Below the pieces are notes generated by a model, which was not told where the DNA came from, made no database searches, and saw only the letters and a list, made by a program, of their open reading frames with translations. From assembly GCF_024213195.1 (NCBI RefSeq), contig NZ_JANAVF010000003.1, forward strand, positions 333,420 to 397,419: a DNA stretch of 64,000 bases, in the 5' to 3' direction. The position numbers and the translations under genes were made by a program. Positions 16,438-24,450 of the stretch are shown here, one piece after another. Origin of the DNA: Streptomyces sp. TBY4. GTDB taxonomy: Bacteria; Actinomycetota; Actinomycetes; Streptomycetales; Streptomycetaceae. Positions within the stretch are counted from its first letter, which is position 1; each line of letters starts with the position of its first letter.

Positions 16438-16977
16438 TCAGAGGTACGGGCCCGAGCGGATGGCGCCGTGGGGGCCGTCTTCGTCGTCCTCGTGGGAGGA
16501 GCCCGGGGGGAGGGCGCGGCGCATCTGTTCCAGTTGGGCCCGCGCCGCCATCTGCTGCGCGAACAGGGCCGTCTGGATGCCGTGGAACAGGCCTTCCAGC
16601 CAGCCCACCAACTGGGCCTGCGCGATGCGCAGTTCCGCCTCGGAGGGGATGGCTTCCTCCGTGAAGGGGAGGGACAGGCGCTCCAGTTCCTCCACCAGCT
16701 CGGGGGCCAGGCCGTCTTCCAGTTCCTTCACGGACGCCGCGTGGATGTCCTTGAGACGGACCCGGCTGGCCTCGTCCAGAGGTGCGGCGCGTACCTCTTC
16801 CAGGAGTTGCTTGATCATGCTGCCGATCCGCATGACCTTGGCGGGCTGTTCGACCATCTCGCTCACCGGGACCTCGCGCGACTCGTCATCGGCGCCGCCG
16901 ACCGGCATCCCGTCCTGCCCCACGATCAGGCCGTGCGGGGGGCTGTCCTGCGACCGTTCACTCCTCGGCATCTCCAT
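16438..16977 (-). CDS. bpa: Bacterial proteasome activator Bpa/PafE
   Basis: A 179-residue ATP-independent proteasome activator that docks to the 20S core and opens its gate. The central four-helix region covers about residues 45-150 (EMVEQPAKVMRIGSMIKQLLEEVRAAPLDEAS...AQLVGWLEGLFHGIQTALFAQQMAARAQLEQM). The C-terminus is GPYL, matching the HbYX-like tail (GQYL in mycobacteria) that inserts into the alpha ring. The ATG at 16977 is preferred, with GAGAGAA upstream; a GTG at 16995 would add six residues. The proteasome genes themselves are not in this window. Confidence 0.9.
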   Translation of the reverse strand: MEMPRSERSQDSPPHGLIVGQDGMPVGGADDESREVPVSEMVEQPAKVMRIGSMIKQLLEEVRAAPLDEASRVRLKDIHAASVKELEDGLAPELVEELERLSLPFTEEAIPSEAELRIAQAQLVGWLEGLFHGIQTALFAQQMAARAQLEQMRRALPPGSSHEDDEDGPHGAIRSGPYL

Positions 16978-17015
16978 GCCGTCATTCTCTCGCACACCTT
17001 CGTATTCACACGGTG

Positions 17016-17053
17016 TGCCCCCGCACGGGCGTGATCCACCCTGTGCGGGGGCA
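17016..17053 (-). terminator. Hairpin terminator after the FtsX-type permease
   Basis: TGCCCCCGCAC (17016-17026) pairs with GTGCGGGGGCA (17043-17053) around a 16-bp loop. It follows the permease stop at 17102 when read leftward. Confidence 0.7.
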
Positions 17054-17101
17054 CCAATGCGGGGGCACCGAGGAGGCGCCGAGGAGTCACCGGCCGATGT
17101 G

Positions 17102-19951
17102 TCAGACCTCGCGGCGGGCCAGTGCTCCGCTCGAGCGGGTGACCAGGGCCGCCAGCAGCGCCGCGCCCAGCGGGACGACGATCAGCAGGCCGCCCAGCGT
17201 GGTCCACGGGACCGCGATCGGGATGTACGGGACGACCTCGGAGGCCGCCGACCAGCCGTTCTCGATACCGTTCTGGACCAGGTCGGCCGCGGCCCGCCGT
17301 TCGGTGAGCCGGAGTCCGACCGCGGGCAGGATCCCGGCCGCCGAGCCGAGGACCACGCCCATGAAGGCGACCACCCCGCACTGGAAGCCGCTGAGCGTGC
17401 GCCGCACCCGCGGGGGTGCGCCGACCGCCGCGAGGGTCTTCAGGTCGCCCTCGGCGTCCGCCTGGGCGAGGCCGGTGGCGATGCCGGCCGCACCGATGGT
17501 GACCAGGCCCGCGAAGACGGTCAGGACGAGCATGGGCAGGCTGTCGTCGCCCTCGTAGCCCTTCTCGATCCGCACGCTCGTGTCCAGGCCCAGTTTGTCG
17601 AGGGCGCCGTCGAGCCGCTGGCGCTGCTCGGAGCTCGCGCCCCCGTCCAGGGTGAAGTACGAGCCGAAGGGGACGGAGGTGATCCCGGCGTTCTTCGCGG
17701 CCGTGGCCGGCAGCACCAGCTCCAGGCCGTAGCCCTGAACCGAATCGGGCAGCTGGTACACGGCGAGGACCTTGTCCACGCCGGCGGGCGGCTCGTCGTT
17801 CGGGGCCCCGGGGACGGGCTCGCCCTGGCCGGTGATCAGCCGGACGGTGACCTTGCCGTCGCGCACGTTCTGCTTCTTGAAGGAGACGGCCTTGCCCGCC
17901 TTCAGCGCGGCCACCGCGCCCGGGTCCTCGACGGCCAGGACGGACAGCAGTTTCTCGTCGGCGACGACCGTGGAGTGCGCGACGCCGAAGCGGCCTTCCT
18001 GGCACCGCCAGTCGTTGCGCAGCTCCTTGCGCTGGGCCAGCGTGAACGAACTCGGCCCGTTCTCGGCCCCGTAGAGGGGGCAGCGCTGTTCCTTCGGGAT
18101 GACGATCTCGGTCCGCCCGCAGTCCGGGCTGTCGCCGTACGGGGAGCAGCCCGGCTTGCCGACGACGGTGCGCTCCACGTCGGCCCGTACGGCCACCGGG
18201 AGTTCCTTGTTCAGGGTCTCGCGCATCGCGGGCACGTCCCGGTACGCGGTGAACTCGTGGCTCTCGATCACCCCGGTGCCGAAGGGCAGGCTGGCGACGT
18301 ACTCGCTGCGGGCCTGGATCTCCTTGCTGTGCTGGTACGTGGCCACGGCCACGGTGCCGGCCACGGCGGCCAGTACGGCGGCGACGGCCGGTGCCGTACG
18401 TCCCCGGTTGCGGACGGCGTCGCGCAGCGCGAGGCGGGGCGACAGGGGCAGCCACCGCCCGGCCCGGCCGAACAGGCCGACCAGGGTGGGGGTGAGGGCG
18501 ACGACGCCGAGTTCGGCGATGGCGCTGCCGCCGGCGACGACGGTGGCGCCCATCTTGGAGACGGTGCCGAAGAGGGCGATGGCGGCGCCGCCCGCGATGG
18601 CGAGCAGGCCGATGACGGGCAGCACCCGGTTGGCCCGGCGCACTCCGCGGCGGCCCGTGAGGGAGGCCAGCACGGTCTGCCGGGAGGCGTTGACGGCGGG
18701 GACGATCGCGGCGAGCAGACCGGTCAGGACGGCGAGCAGGCCGATGGCGAGGAGCTCCAGCGGGCGGACGTCGAAGTGGCCGAACCGCTGGCCGATCACG
18801 CCCTCCAGGACCGGTTGGAGTCCGAGGGTGAGGGCGATGCCGAGGGCGGTGCCGGAGACGGCCGCCGCGATGCCGATGACGAGGCCGCCGGAGAGGACGA
18901 TGGCCCGGATGTGCCGCCGGTCGCCGCCGTTGGCGCCGACCAGGCCGAGCTGGCGGCGCGAGCGCCGGGCGCCGACCGCGAAGGCGGGTCCGGCCAGCAG
19001 GCAGATCTCCAGCATGGCGAGGCCGACGACGGTGGAGACGATGGCGAGTTCGGTGGGTCCGATCATGGACCCGGACCGCCACATGTCCTTGGGCTGCTCC
19101 TTGTAGAGCGGCACCTCGGAGTCGGCCGGCGGGTTCAGCAGGACGGCGCGGGACTCGACGATGAGGTGCTGCTTGGCGTTGGTCTCCTTGACCATGTTCC
19201 ACGTGAAACCATCGCCGCCGACCTTCACCAGGTACGCGTCCTGGGGGTTCATCCCCATCCCGCCGGCGGCCTTCAGCTCCCGGTCGAGCGGGGCCAGCAG
19301 GGTCCCGGGCGGAGCGAGGAGCTGCGCCGAGTTCAGGGAGTCGGGCAGCTCGTAGACGCCGACGATCTTGTACGAGGTCTTCGACTCGCGCGGGGTCACG
19401 CTGGAGCCGAGGAAGTACCCGGACTCCTCCAGGAAGGCGTTGGTGGCGAGGATCTCGCCGGCCGCCTTCGGGAGCCGGCCGCGCTCCAGCGTCCACAGGC
19501 CCTTGACCAGCGGGCTCGTCGGGTCCACCTCGCGCAGTTCGGCGTCCAGGATCCCGTGCCGGGTGCGGACCTTGCCGTAGGAGACGCTGTCCTTGACGGA
19601 CTGGGATCCGGCCGGGAGCTGGGGCGCGGCGGGGGCCTCGTCCCGGCCGCCCTTGCCCGGGTCGTAGTCGTCGTAGCCGCCGACCGGGGCGTAGCTCTGC
19701 GCGTCGGGGGACTGGTAGAGCGGCCCGCCCATGTGGGAGTCGCGGATCTTGGCGTCGGCGGCGCCAAGCACCCGCTCCATGCGCTGCTCGGGGGAGAGCT
19801 GCGAGCTGCGCACGGTGAGATCGACGGCGCTCACGCCGACGATCGGCAGGGCGATCATGGCCAGGACGAGGGCGCTGCGGCCCTTGGAGCGCCAGGCGTC
19901 GCGGCGGGCTATCCGGATCGCCGCGATCCAGGAGTGGTACCAGGAGTTCAC
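17102..19951 (-). CDS. FtsX/MacB-type ABC transporter permease
   Basis: A 949-residue permease with the ABC-2 FtsX layout: an N-terminal helix (SALVLAMIALPIVGVSAVDL), a long extracellular region (residues 50-310), a first cluster of four helices (about 300-560), a second extracellular domain (about 570-800) with two Cys pairs in the CSPYGDSPDCG loop, and a C-terminal cluster (LPMLVLTVFAGLVTIGAAGI, VAFMGVVLGSAAGILPAVG, LGGLLIVVPLGAALLAAL). It overlaps its ATPase by 4 bp. A degenerate parS-like site (GTTCCACGTGAAAC, 13 of 14) lies inside at 19196-19209. Substrate unknown; a lipid, peptide or drug is likely by family. Confidence 0.85.
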   Translation of the reverse strand: MNSWYHSWIAAIRIARRDAWRSKGRSALVLAMIALPIVGVSAVDLTVRSSQLSPEQRMERVLGAADAKIRDSHMGGPLYQSPDAQSYAPVGGYDDYDPGKGGRDEAPAAPQLPAGSQSVKDSVSYGKVRTRHGILDAELREVDPTSPLVKGLWTLERGRLPKAAGEILATNAFLEESGYFLGSSVTPRESKTSYKIVGVYELPDSLNSAQLLAPPGTLLAPLDRELKAAGGMGMNPQDAYLVKVGGDGFTWNMVKETNAKQHLIVESRAVLLNPPADSEVPLYKEQPKDMWRSGSMIGPTELAIVSTVVGLAMLEICLLAGPAFAVGARRSRRQLGLVGANGGDRRHIRAIVLSGGLVIGIAAAVSGTALGIALTLGLQPVLEGVIGQRFGHFDVRPLELLAIGLLAVLTGLLAAIVPAVNASRQTVLASLTGRRGVRRANRVLPVIGLLAIAGGAAIALFGTVSKMGATVVAGGSAIAELGVVALTPTLVGLFGRAGRWLPLSPRLALRDAVRNRGRTAPAVAAVLAAVAGTVAVATYQHSKEIQARSEYVASLPFGTGVIESHEFTAYRDVPAMRETLNKELPVAVRADVERTVVGKPGCSPYGDSPDCGRTEIVIPKEQRCPLYGAENGPSSFTLAQRKELRNDWRCQEGRFGVAHSTVVADEKLLSVLAVEDPGAVAALKAGKAVSFKKQNVRDGKVTVRLITGQGEPVPGAPNDEPPAGVDKVLAVYQLPDSVQGYGLELVLPATAAKNAGITSVPFGSYFTLDGGASSEQRQRLDGALDKLGLDTSVRIEKGYEGDDSLPMLVLTVFAGLVTIGAAGIATGLAQADAEGDLKTLAAVGAPPRVRRTLSGFQCGVVAFMGVVLGSAAGILPAVGLRLTERRAAADLVQNGIENGWSAASEVVPYIPIAVPWTTLGGLLIVVPLGAALLAALVTRSSGALARREV
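19196..19209. other. parS-like site, 13/14 match
   Basis: GTTCCACGTGAAAC differs from the parS core GTTTCACGTGAAAC at one position. It is inside the permease gene. Whether ParB binds a one-mismatch site here cannot be told from sequence. Confidence 0.5.
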
Positions 19952-20679
19952 TGAGCGGCCGCCTGCCCGGAGAGCAGCGAGTCGGCGTGGCTGCGCAGGG
20001 TCTCGTCGACCACGCTGCCGTCGCGCAGGAAGACCACGCGGTCGGCCCAGGCGGCGAACCGCGGCTCGTGGGTGACCAGGATCCCGGCCGCGCCCGCGTC
20101 GCAGCGCGAGCGCAGCAGGGCGAGGACGGACTCCCCGGTCTCGGAGTCGAGGGCGCCGGTCGGCTCGTCGGCGAGGACCAGGCGGCGGTCGCCGACGAGG
20201 GCGCGGGCGATGGCGACGCGCTGCTGCTGGCCGCCGGACATCTCGTCGGGGAAGCGGTCGGCGAGCTGCCCGAGGTTCATCTCCTCCAGGGCCGCGAGCG
20301 CGGAGACGCGGGCCTTGCGGGCGGAGACCCCGTCGAGTTCGAGCGGCAGGGAGACGTTCTCGGCGGCGGTGAGGGCCGGGATCAGGTTGTAGTCCTGGAA
20401 GACGTACCCGATGCTGCGGCGGCGCAGGGCGGCGAGCTGCTTGCGGCTCGCCGCGGTGATGTCGGTGCCCTCGACGAGCACCCTGCCGCTGCTCGGGGTG
20501 TCGAGTCCGCCGGCGAGGGTCAGCAGCGTGGACTTCCCGGACCCGGACGGGCCCATGACGGCGACGAGTTCGCCGGGGAAGACGGAGAGGTTGATCCCGC
20601 GCAGGGCGTGCACCTCGGTGGCGCCGCTGCCGTGGGTGCGGACGAGCTGGTCCAGTTGCAATACGGGCTGGTCAGGCAT
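19948..20679 (-). CDS. ABC transporter ATP-binding protein (MacB-like)
   Basis: A 243-residue ATPase partner of the downstream permease. Walker A is GPSGSGKST (about residues 43-51), the Q-loop VFQDYN, the signature MSGGQQQRVAIARAL, Walker B LVLADEPTGALDS and the H-loop VTHEP. The permease start overlaps its stop (ATGA), and a PadR regulator lies just upstream on the same strand, so the three make one regulated export unit. Confidence 0.92.
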   Translation of the reverse strand: MPDQPVLQLDQLVRTHGSGATEVHALRGINLSVFPGELVAVMGPSGSGKSTLLTLAGGLDTPSSGRVLVEGTDITAASRKQLAALRRRSIGYVFQDYNLIPALTAAENVSLPLELDGVSARKARVSALAALEEMNLGQLADRFPDEMSGGQQQRVAIARALVGDRRLVLADEPTGALDSETGESVLALLRSRCDAGAAGILVTHEPRFAAWADRVVFLRDGSVVDETLRSHADSLLSGQAAAQ

Positions 20680-20712
20680 GAAGGGTTCCCCCCTGGGACG
20701 TGGAGCGGTGGT

Positions 20713-21369
20713 TCAGACCCGCCGCGTGCGGGCGGTGCGGGAAAGGGACCGGTCGGTGGTCGTGGGTGTGGTCGGGACGGTGGTGCCCTCGGGCGGCTCG
20801 GCCTCGGCCGGCGCGAGCTCCCCGCGCGCGGACAGCCGTACGAGCCGGGACTCGCAGTGGTCGAGCCATCGGGCCTCGGCCTCGGTCTGGAAGATCAGCT
20901 GTTCCAGGACCAGCAGCCAGGCGATGTCGTCGCGTTCGCCGGAGCGTCCGCTCTCGATGCCGGTGAGCGCCTGCGCCTTGAGCCGGGTGTAGTCCTGCAT
21001 GGCCTGGACGGTGGCGTGCCGCTGGGACTGGATGACGGCACGGATGTCCACGCCGGGTGCGCCGATGGCCATGGCGAGCTTGATGGCGAGCTCGTCCCGG
21101 GGCGGGTTGGCCCGGTCGACGGGACGCTCGTACCAGGCGTGCAGTTCGTCGCGGCCGGTCTCGGTGATGGCGTACAGGGTGTGTCCGGCCGTGTCCTCGC
21201 CGCCGGGCGCGACGAGGCCGTCGCGCTCCAGCCGGGCGAGCGTGGTGTACACCTGCCCGACGTTGAGCGGCCAGGTGGAACCGGTGCGGGACTCGAATTC
21301 GGTGCGGAGTTGAGAGCCGTACCTGGGGCCCCGTTCCAGCAGGGCGAGAAGGCCGTGGCGGATCGACAT
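20713..21369 (-). CDS. PadR-family transcriptional regulator
   Basis: A 218-residue PadR protein. The N-terminal winged helix (MSIRHGLLALLERGPRYGSQLRTEFESRTG...NVGQVYTTLARLERDGLV) is followed by an acidic/helical C-terminal domain (about residues 95-185) and a Pro/Thr/Arg tail. It is probably a ligand-responsive repressor of the adjacent ABC transporter, as with LmrR-type proteins (inference). The ATG at 21369 is chosen; no Shine-Dalgarno sequence is seen before it, and the start codon lies inside the palindromic operator, so the mRNA may be leaderless. Confidence 0.82.
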   Translation of the reverse strand: MSIRHGLLALLERGPRYGSQLRTEFESRTGSTWPLNVGQVYTTLARLERDGLVAPGGEDTAGHTLYAITETGRDELHAWYERPVDRANPPRDELAIKLAMAIGAPGVDIRAVIQSQRHATVQAMQDYTRLKAQALTGIESGRSGERDDIAWLLVLEQLIFQTEAEARWLDHCESRLVRLSARGELAPAEAEPPEGTTVPTTPTTTDRSLSRTARTRRV

Positions 21370-21398
21370 ACTGAGTATGTATACCGAGTATGTCGATC
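21361..21398. promoter_or_regulatory. Palindromic PadR operator overlapping the padR start
   Basis: GATCGACATACT at 21361-21372 is the perfect inverse of AGTATGTCGATC at 21387-21398, separated by 14 bp. Within it, ATACTGAGTATG and ATACCGAGTATG form two near-identical sites 14 bp apart. The start codon complement lies at 21367-21369, inside the left arm. Autorepression by PadR is the likely use. Confidence 0.7.
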
Positions 21399-21441
21399 TC
21401 CGCAACCATCCTGGGACGTACGTCCCAAGGGGGATCCGGGG

Positions 21442-21885
21442 CTATGCGCCCCGGCGCAGCCGCATTCCCATGAAGCCCAGACCCAGTCCCATCAGGGTGA
21501 ATCCGGTGCCGAGCGGCAGTATGTGCGCGGCCAGATCGGCGGCCCGCTCGTTCGGCTCGGTACCGAGGGCGCCGATCACCGGGCTCACCGGGGGCTCCGC
21601 GGGGATCGCCGGAAGCGCAGGCGCCGGCTCCGTGCGCGGCAGCTCCGGGACGGGGCGCGCGGCGAGCACGGTCTCGGGGTTGGCGGGTTCGCCCACCGGC
21701 CGCCCGGGCCGCTCCCGGCCGGCCCCGGCGGAGCTTCCGGCGAGGTCCTCGAAGGCGGAGGTGGAGGCGGGGGTGGAGTCGGACGCCCGCGTGGCGGCCG
21801 CGGCGGGCGCGGGCGTCGTGACCAGCAGCGCGGCTGTCGCCATCGCTGCCCCGGCGGTCCAGCGCAGCGCGCGGGCGAAGGTCAC
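21442..21885 (-). CDS. Small exported or membrane protein, unknown function
   Basis: A 147-residue protein. Residues 1-30 are a signal peptide (MTFARALRWTAGAAMATAALLVTTPAPAA). The middle is Pro/Ala/Glu-rich and low complexity (about residues 35-115), and the end is hydrophobic (LPLGTGFTLMGLGLGFMGMRLRRGA), with basic residues after, like a C-terminal anchor. It may be surface-exposed. No family was recognised, and it faces away from padR. Confidence 0.65.
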   Translation of the reverse strand: MTFARALRWTAGAAMATAALLVTTPAPAAAATRASDSTPASTSAFEDLAGSSAGAGRERPGRPVGEPANPETVLAARPVPELPRTEPAPALPAIPAEPPVSPVIGALGTEPNERAADLAAHILPLGTGFTLMGLGLGFMGMRLRRGA

Positions 21886-21951
21886 GGACTCAGATTTACA
21901 TAAGCGGATAAAAGTGGCATCCCGTACAGGCCGTTCGGGATCCCGGCTCGC

Positions 21952-22386
21952 TCAGAAGGTCGGATTCTTCACGGAAGCGGAACCGCACATGCTCCGGTAG
22001 CCGGCGTCGTTGAACGCCGCGGCCTCCACGCCGACCCGGTCGATCCCGCGCTTGTCCTGGAGGGTGGTCTCCCAGGTCTGGCTCTTGCCGGCCCCGCGCT
22101 TGTTGAAGCGCCAGGGCCAGTCGTGCGAGCCGCCGTGGTGGTCCAGTGTGTAGAGCCGGATCCCCGCGACGCGGGCGTCGTCCGAGGTGTCCACCGACGT
22201 GAGCCGGACGTTGAGGAGGGTGGAGCCGTTCAGCCACGTCCAGTCGGCGCTGCCGTAGGCGCCGGTGGTGTCGCAGCTGGAGGAGGCCCCGGCGGCCGAG
22301 GCGGGCGAGACGCAGAGCGCGCCGACCGCCAGCGCGGCGGCGCCTGAGGTGACGAGGCGTACGAGGCTGCGGGCGCGGTGGTGCAA
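21952..22386 (-). CDS. Small secreted protein, unknown function
   Basis: A 144-residue protein. It starts at a TTG (complement of 22384-22386) with GGGAG about 6 bases upstream. Residues 1-32 are a typical signal peptide (SGAAALAVGALCVSPASAA cleavage region). The mature part has two Cys (SSCDTT near the start, SMCGSA near the end), likely one disulphide, and many Trp, Asp and Gly residues (GSADWTWLNGST, GGSHDWPWRFN). It may bind or stabilise something at the cell surface. Unassigned. Confidence 0.65.
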   Translation of the reverse strand: MHHRARSLVRLVTSGAAALAVGALCVSPASAAGASSSCDTTGAYGSADWTWLNGSTLLNVRLTSVDTSDDARVAGIRLYTLDHHGGSHDWPWRFNKRGAGKSQTWETTLQDKRGIDRVGVEAAAFNDAGYRSMCGSASVKNPTF

Positions 22387-22503
22387 CAGGACTCCCGGAG
22401 GTGCGGCGGGTGTGACCTGCGCGTATGTATCAGAACCGGCGCACGGCGGGCGAACCGTGGTTCACCCGTCCGTGGCGCGTCCTGCTCCGGACCCGCTCCG
22501 GGC

Positions 22504-24189
22504 CTACTCCGGGTTGCCGGTCGAGATGTACAGGGTGAAGGTGGTGTCCTTCGGGTCGATCTTGCTGCCGGGGGCGGGCACCTGCTCCACGACGGTTCCC
22601 TCGCCGTAGACCGCCTCGTCCTTGGGCTTCGGGTCGTACGTCCAGCCGCCGGCCCGGATGCACGCCTTCACCGAGACCTCGTTGATGTACCGGAAGTCCG
22701 GCGCCTCCACCTTGGTGGCATCGCTGGACTTCTGCGGCTCCTTGCACTTGGCCTCGTCGATCGTGCGCGAAGTGTCGGGCCCCTTGTGCCCGGGCTTCGC
22801 CGGACCGGACGCCGAAGTGGAGGAACCCGGGGACGTCGGCCCGGCCTTGTCCTTGTCGCCGTCGCCGCCCATGTTCACCACGGCGATCACCCCGCCGATG
22901 ACCACCAGCGCCGCCACGGCGGCCCCCACCACGACCCGGTTGTTCCGCGTCCGGCCGGCCCCGCCCGCGACCGGGCCGTGACTGCTCTGCCCGCCCTGCG
23001 GCGAGATCGTGTACGGCGGCGGGGTCGCGGCCGAGTACGGCGCCTGCTGGTGCTGCGCCTGCTGGTGCTGCTGCTGCGGGTACCCGTACGCCCCGGACTG
23101 CGGAGCCGGCGGCGGAGTCGGCGCGTACGCGGACGGCACCGGGGTGTGCGGCGCCTGGTACGGCTGCTGCACCGAGTGCGGCGGTGCCTGAAGGGCGGAG
23201 TCCACCGGCGGGAACACGGCCGAGCCGAGTCCGGCGCCGCTGTTGGTCGGGTGCGAGCCCGGGATGATGGCCGGGGCCCCGGTGTACCCGGCGCCGGCCA
23301 CCCGCGCGACCTCGTCGAGCATGGCGGCGGCGGTGGGGAAACGCTCGTTCGGGTTCTTCTTCAGGGCCCGCGCCACCAGCGCGTCCATCGCCGGGGTGAC
23401 CGAGCGGTTGATGGAGGACGGGGCGACCGGCTCCTCCTGCACGTGCGCGTACGCCATGCCCAGCGCCGAGTCGGCCACGAAGGGGACCCGCCCGGTCAGC
23501 AGCTCGAAGAGCATGATGCCCACCGAGTACAGGTCGGAGCGGGCGTCCACGGCGCGCCCGAGCGCCTGCTCGGGGGAGAGGTACTGCGGGGTGCCGACGA
23601 CCATGCCGGTCTGCGTCATCGAGGTGACCCCCGACTGCATGGCCCGCGCGATGCCGAAGTCCATGACCTTCACCACTCCGCGCCGCGTCATCATGACGTT
23701 GCCCGGCTTGATGTCGCGGTGGACCAGCCCCATCTCGTGGCTGCTCTCCAGAGCCGCCAGCACGTCGGCCGTCACCTTCAGCGCCTTGTCGGCCGGCATG
23801 GCCCCGTACTGCCTGATGTCCCCGTCGAGGACGGAGCCGAGCGGCTGCCCCTCGACGTACTCCATGACGATGTACGGCATCACCCCGCCGTCGGCGACCG
23901 AGGGGTCGGCGAAGGAGACGACGCCCTCACCGGTGTCGAAGACCGAGACGATGTTGGTGTGCGACAGTTTTGCTACAGCCTGCGCCTCGCGCCGGAACCG
24001 TTCGCGGAAGGACTGTTCGCGCCCGAGCTCGCTGTGCAGCGTCTTGATGGCGACCTGGCGGTCGAGGGCCGAGTCGTAGGCGAGGTAGACGGAGGCCATG
24101 CCTCCCTCCCCGAGCAAGTCCCTCAGCTGGTAACGGCCACCGGCCAAAGAGCCGCCCGCGTACTGGCCCTGAGTGCCGTCCTGGCTCAT
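22504..24189 (-). CDS. Transmembrane Ser/Thr protein kinase with PASTA domain
   Basis: A 561-residue PknB-type kinase. The catalytic domain (about residues 20-285) shows LGEGGMASVYLAYD, VAIKTL with the ATP-binding Lys, HRDIKPGNVMM, DFGIAR and GTPQYLSPEQ. A Pro/Gln-rich cytoplasmic linker (about 315-400) follows. One transmembrane segment (VVVGAAVAALVVIGGVIAVVNM, about 420-441) leads to a short extracellular region with one PASTA domain near the C-terminus (VKACIRAGGWTYDPKPKDEAVYGEGTVVEQVPAPGSKI). PASTA domains bind peptidoglycan fragments, so cell-wall status is the likely signal. It is divergent from another kinase. Confidence 0.9.
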   Translation of the reverse strand: MSQDGTQGQYAGGSLAGGRYQLRDLLGEGGMASVYLAYDSALDRQVAIKTLHSELGREQSFRERFRREAQAVAKLSHTNIVSVFDTGEGVVSFADPSVADGGVMPYIVMEYVEGQPLGSVLDGDIRQYGAMPADKALKVTADVLAALESSHEMGLVHRDIKPGNVMMTRRGVVKVMDFGIARAMQSGVTSMTQTGMVVGTPQYLSPEQALGRAVDARSDLYSVGIMLFELLTGRVPFVADSALGMAYAHVQEEPVAPSSINRSVTPAMDALVARALKKNPNERFPTAAAMLDEVARVAGAGYTGAPAIIPGSHPTNSGAGLGSAVFPPVDSALQAPPHSVQQPYQAPHTPVPSAYAPTPPPAPQSGAYGYPQQQHQQAQHQQAPYSAATPPPYTISPQGGQSSHGPVAGGAGRTRNNRVVVGAAVAALVVIGGVIAVVNMGGDGDKDKAGPTSPGSSTSASGPAKPGHKGPDTSRTIDEAKCKEPQKSSDATKVEAPDFRYINEVSVKACIRAGGWTYDPKPKDEAVYGEGTVVEQVPAPGSKIDPKDTTFTLYISTGNPE

Positions 24190-24450
24190 GACTGTTGCTT
24201 CCCCTCGGGATGGTCCCTACGCCTCTGGCTGAGCGCATGTCGGCCTCAGTCTGCCGGAGGGCAACCACACGTCAAGCCGGGTTCCCGTTCCGTGACCACA
24301 AGGCCACAGGGGGTCCACAGGCGCCACACGGGCGGCCCGCGCAGCGTCCTCGTCCGAACGGTGACCGGTTCCGAGGCTGTAGCGTTCGTCGGAGCACACG
24401 ATGAGGACCTACCGCTGAGCGGCGGCCGAGACAGACGACGGTGAGGACTG
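24190..24450. promoter_or_regulatory. Divergent promoter region of the two kinases
   Basis: The 261-bp gap between the two start codons has no gene. An inverted repeat GAACGGTGACCGGTTC (24356-24371) is visible. No strong Shine-Dalgarno sequence is seen directly before the rightward gene except GGTGAGGACTG. Confidence 0.5.

Noticed and set aside
16433..19954. 1,173-codon open frame antisense to bpa and the FtsX permease
   Set aside because: Composition (runs of Gly, Asp, His, Arg) is that of a non-coding mirror frame; the permease on the other strand has clear transmembrane and family features.
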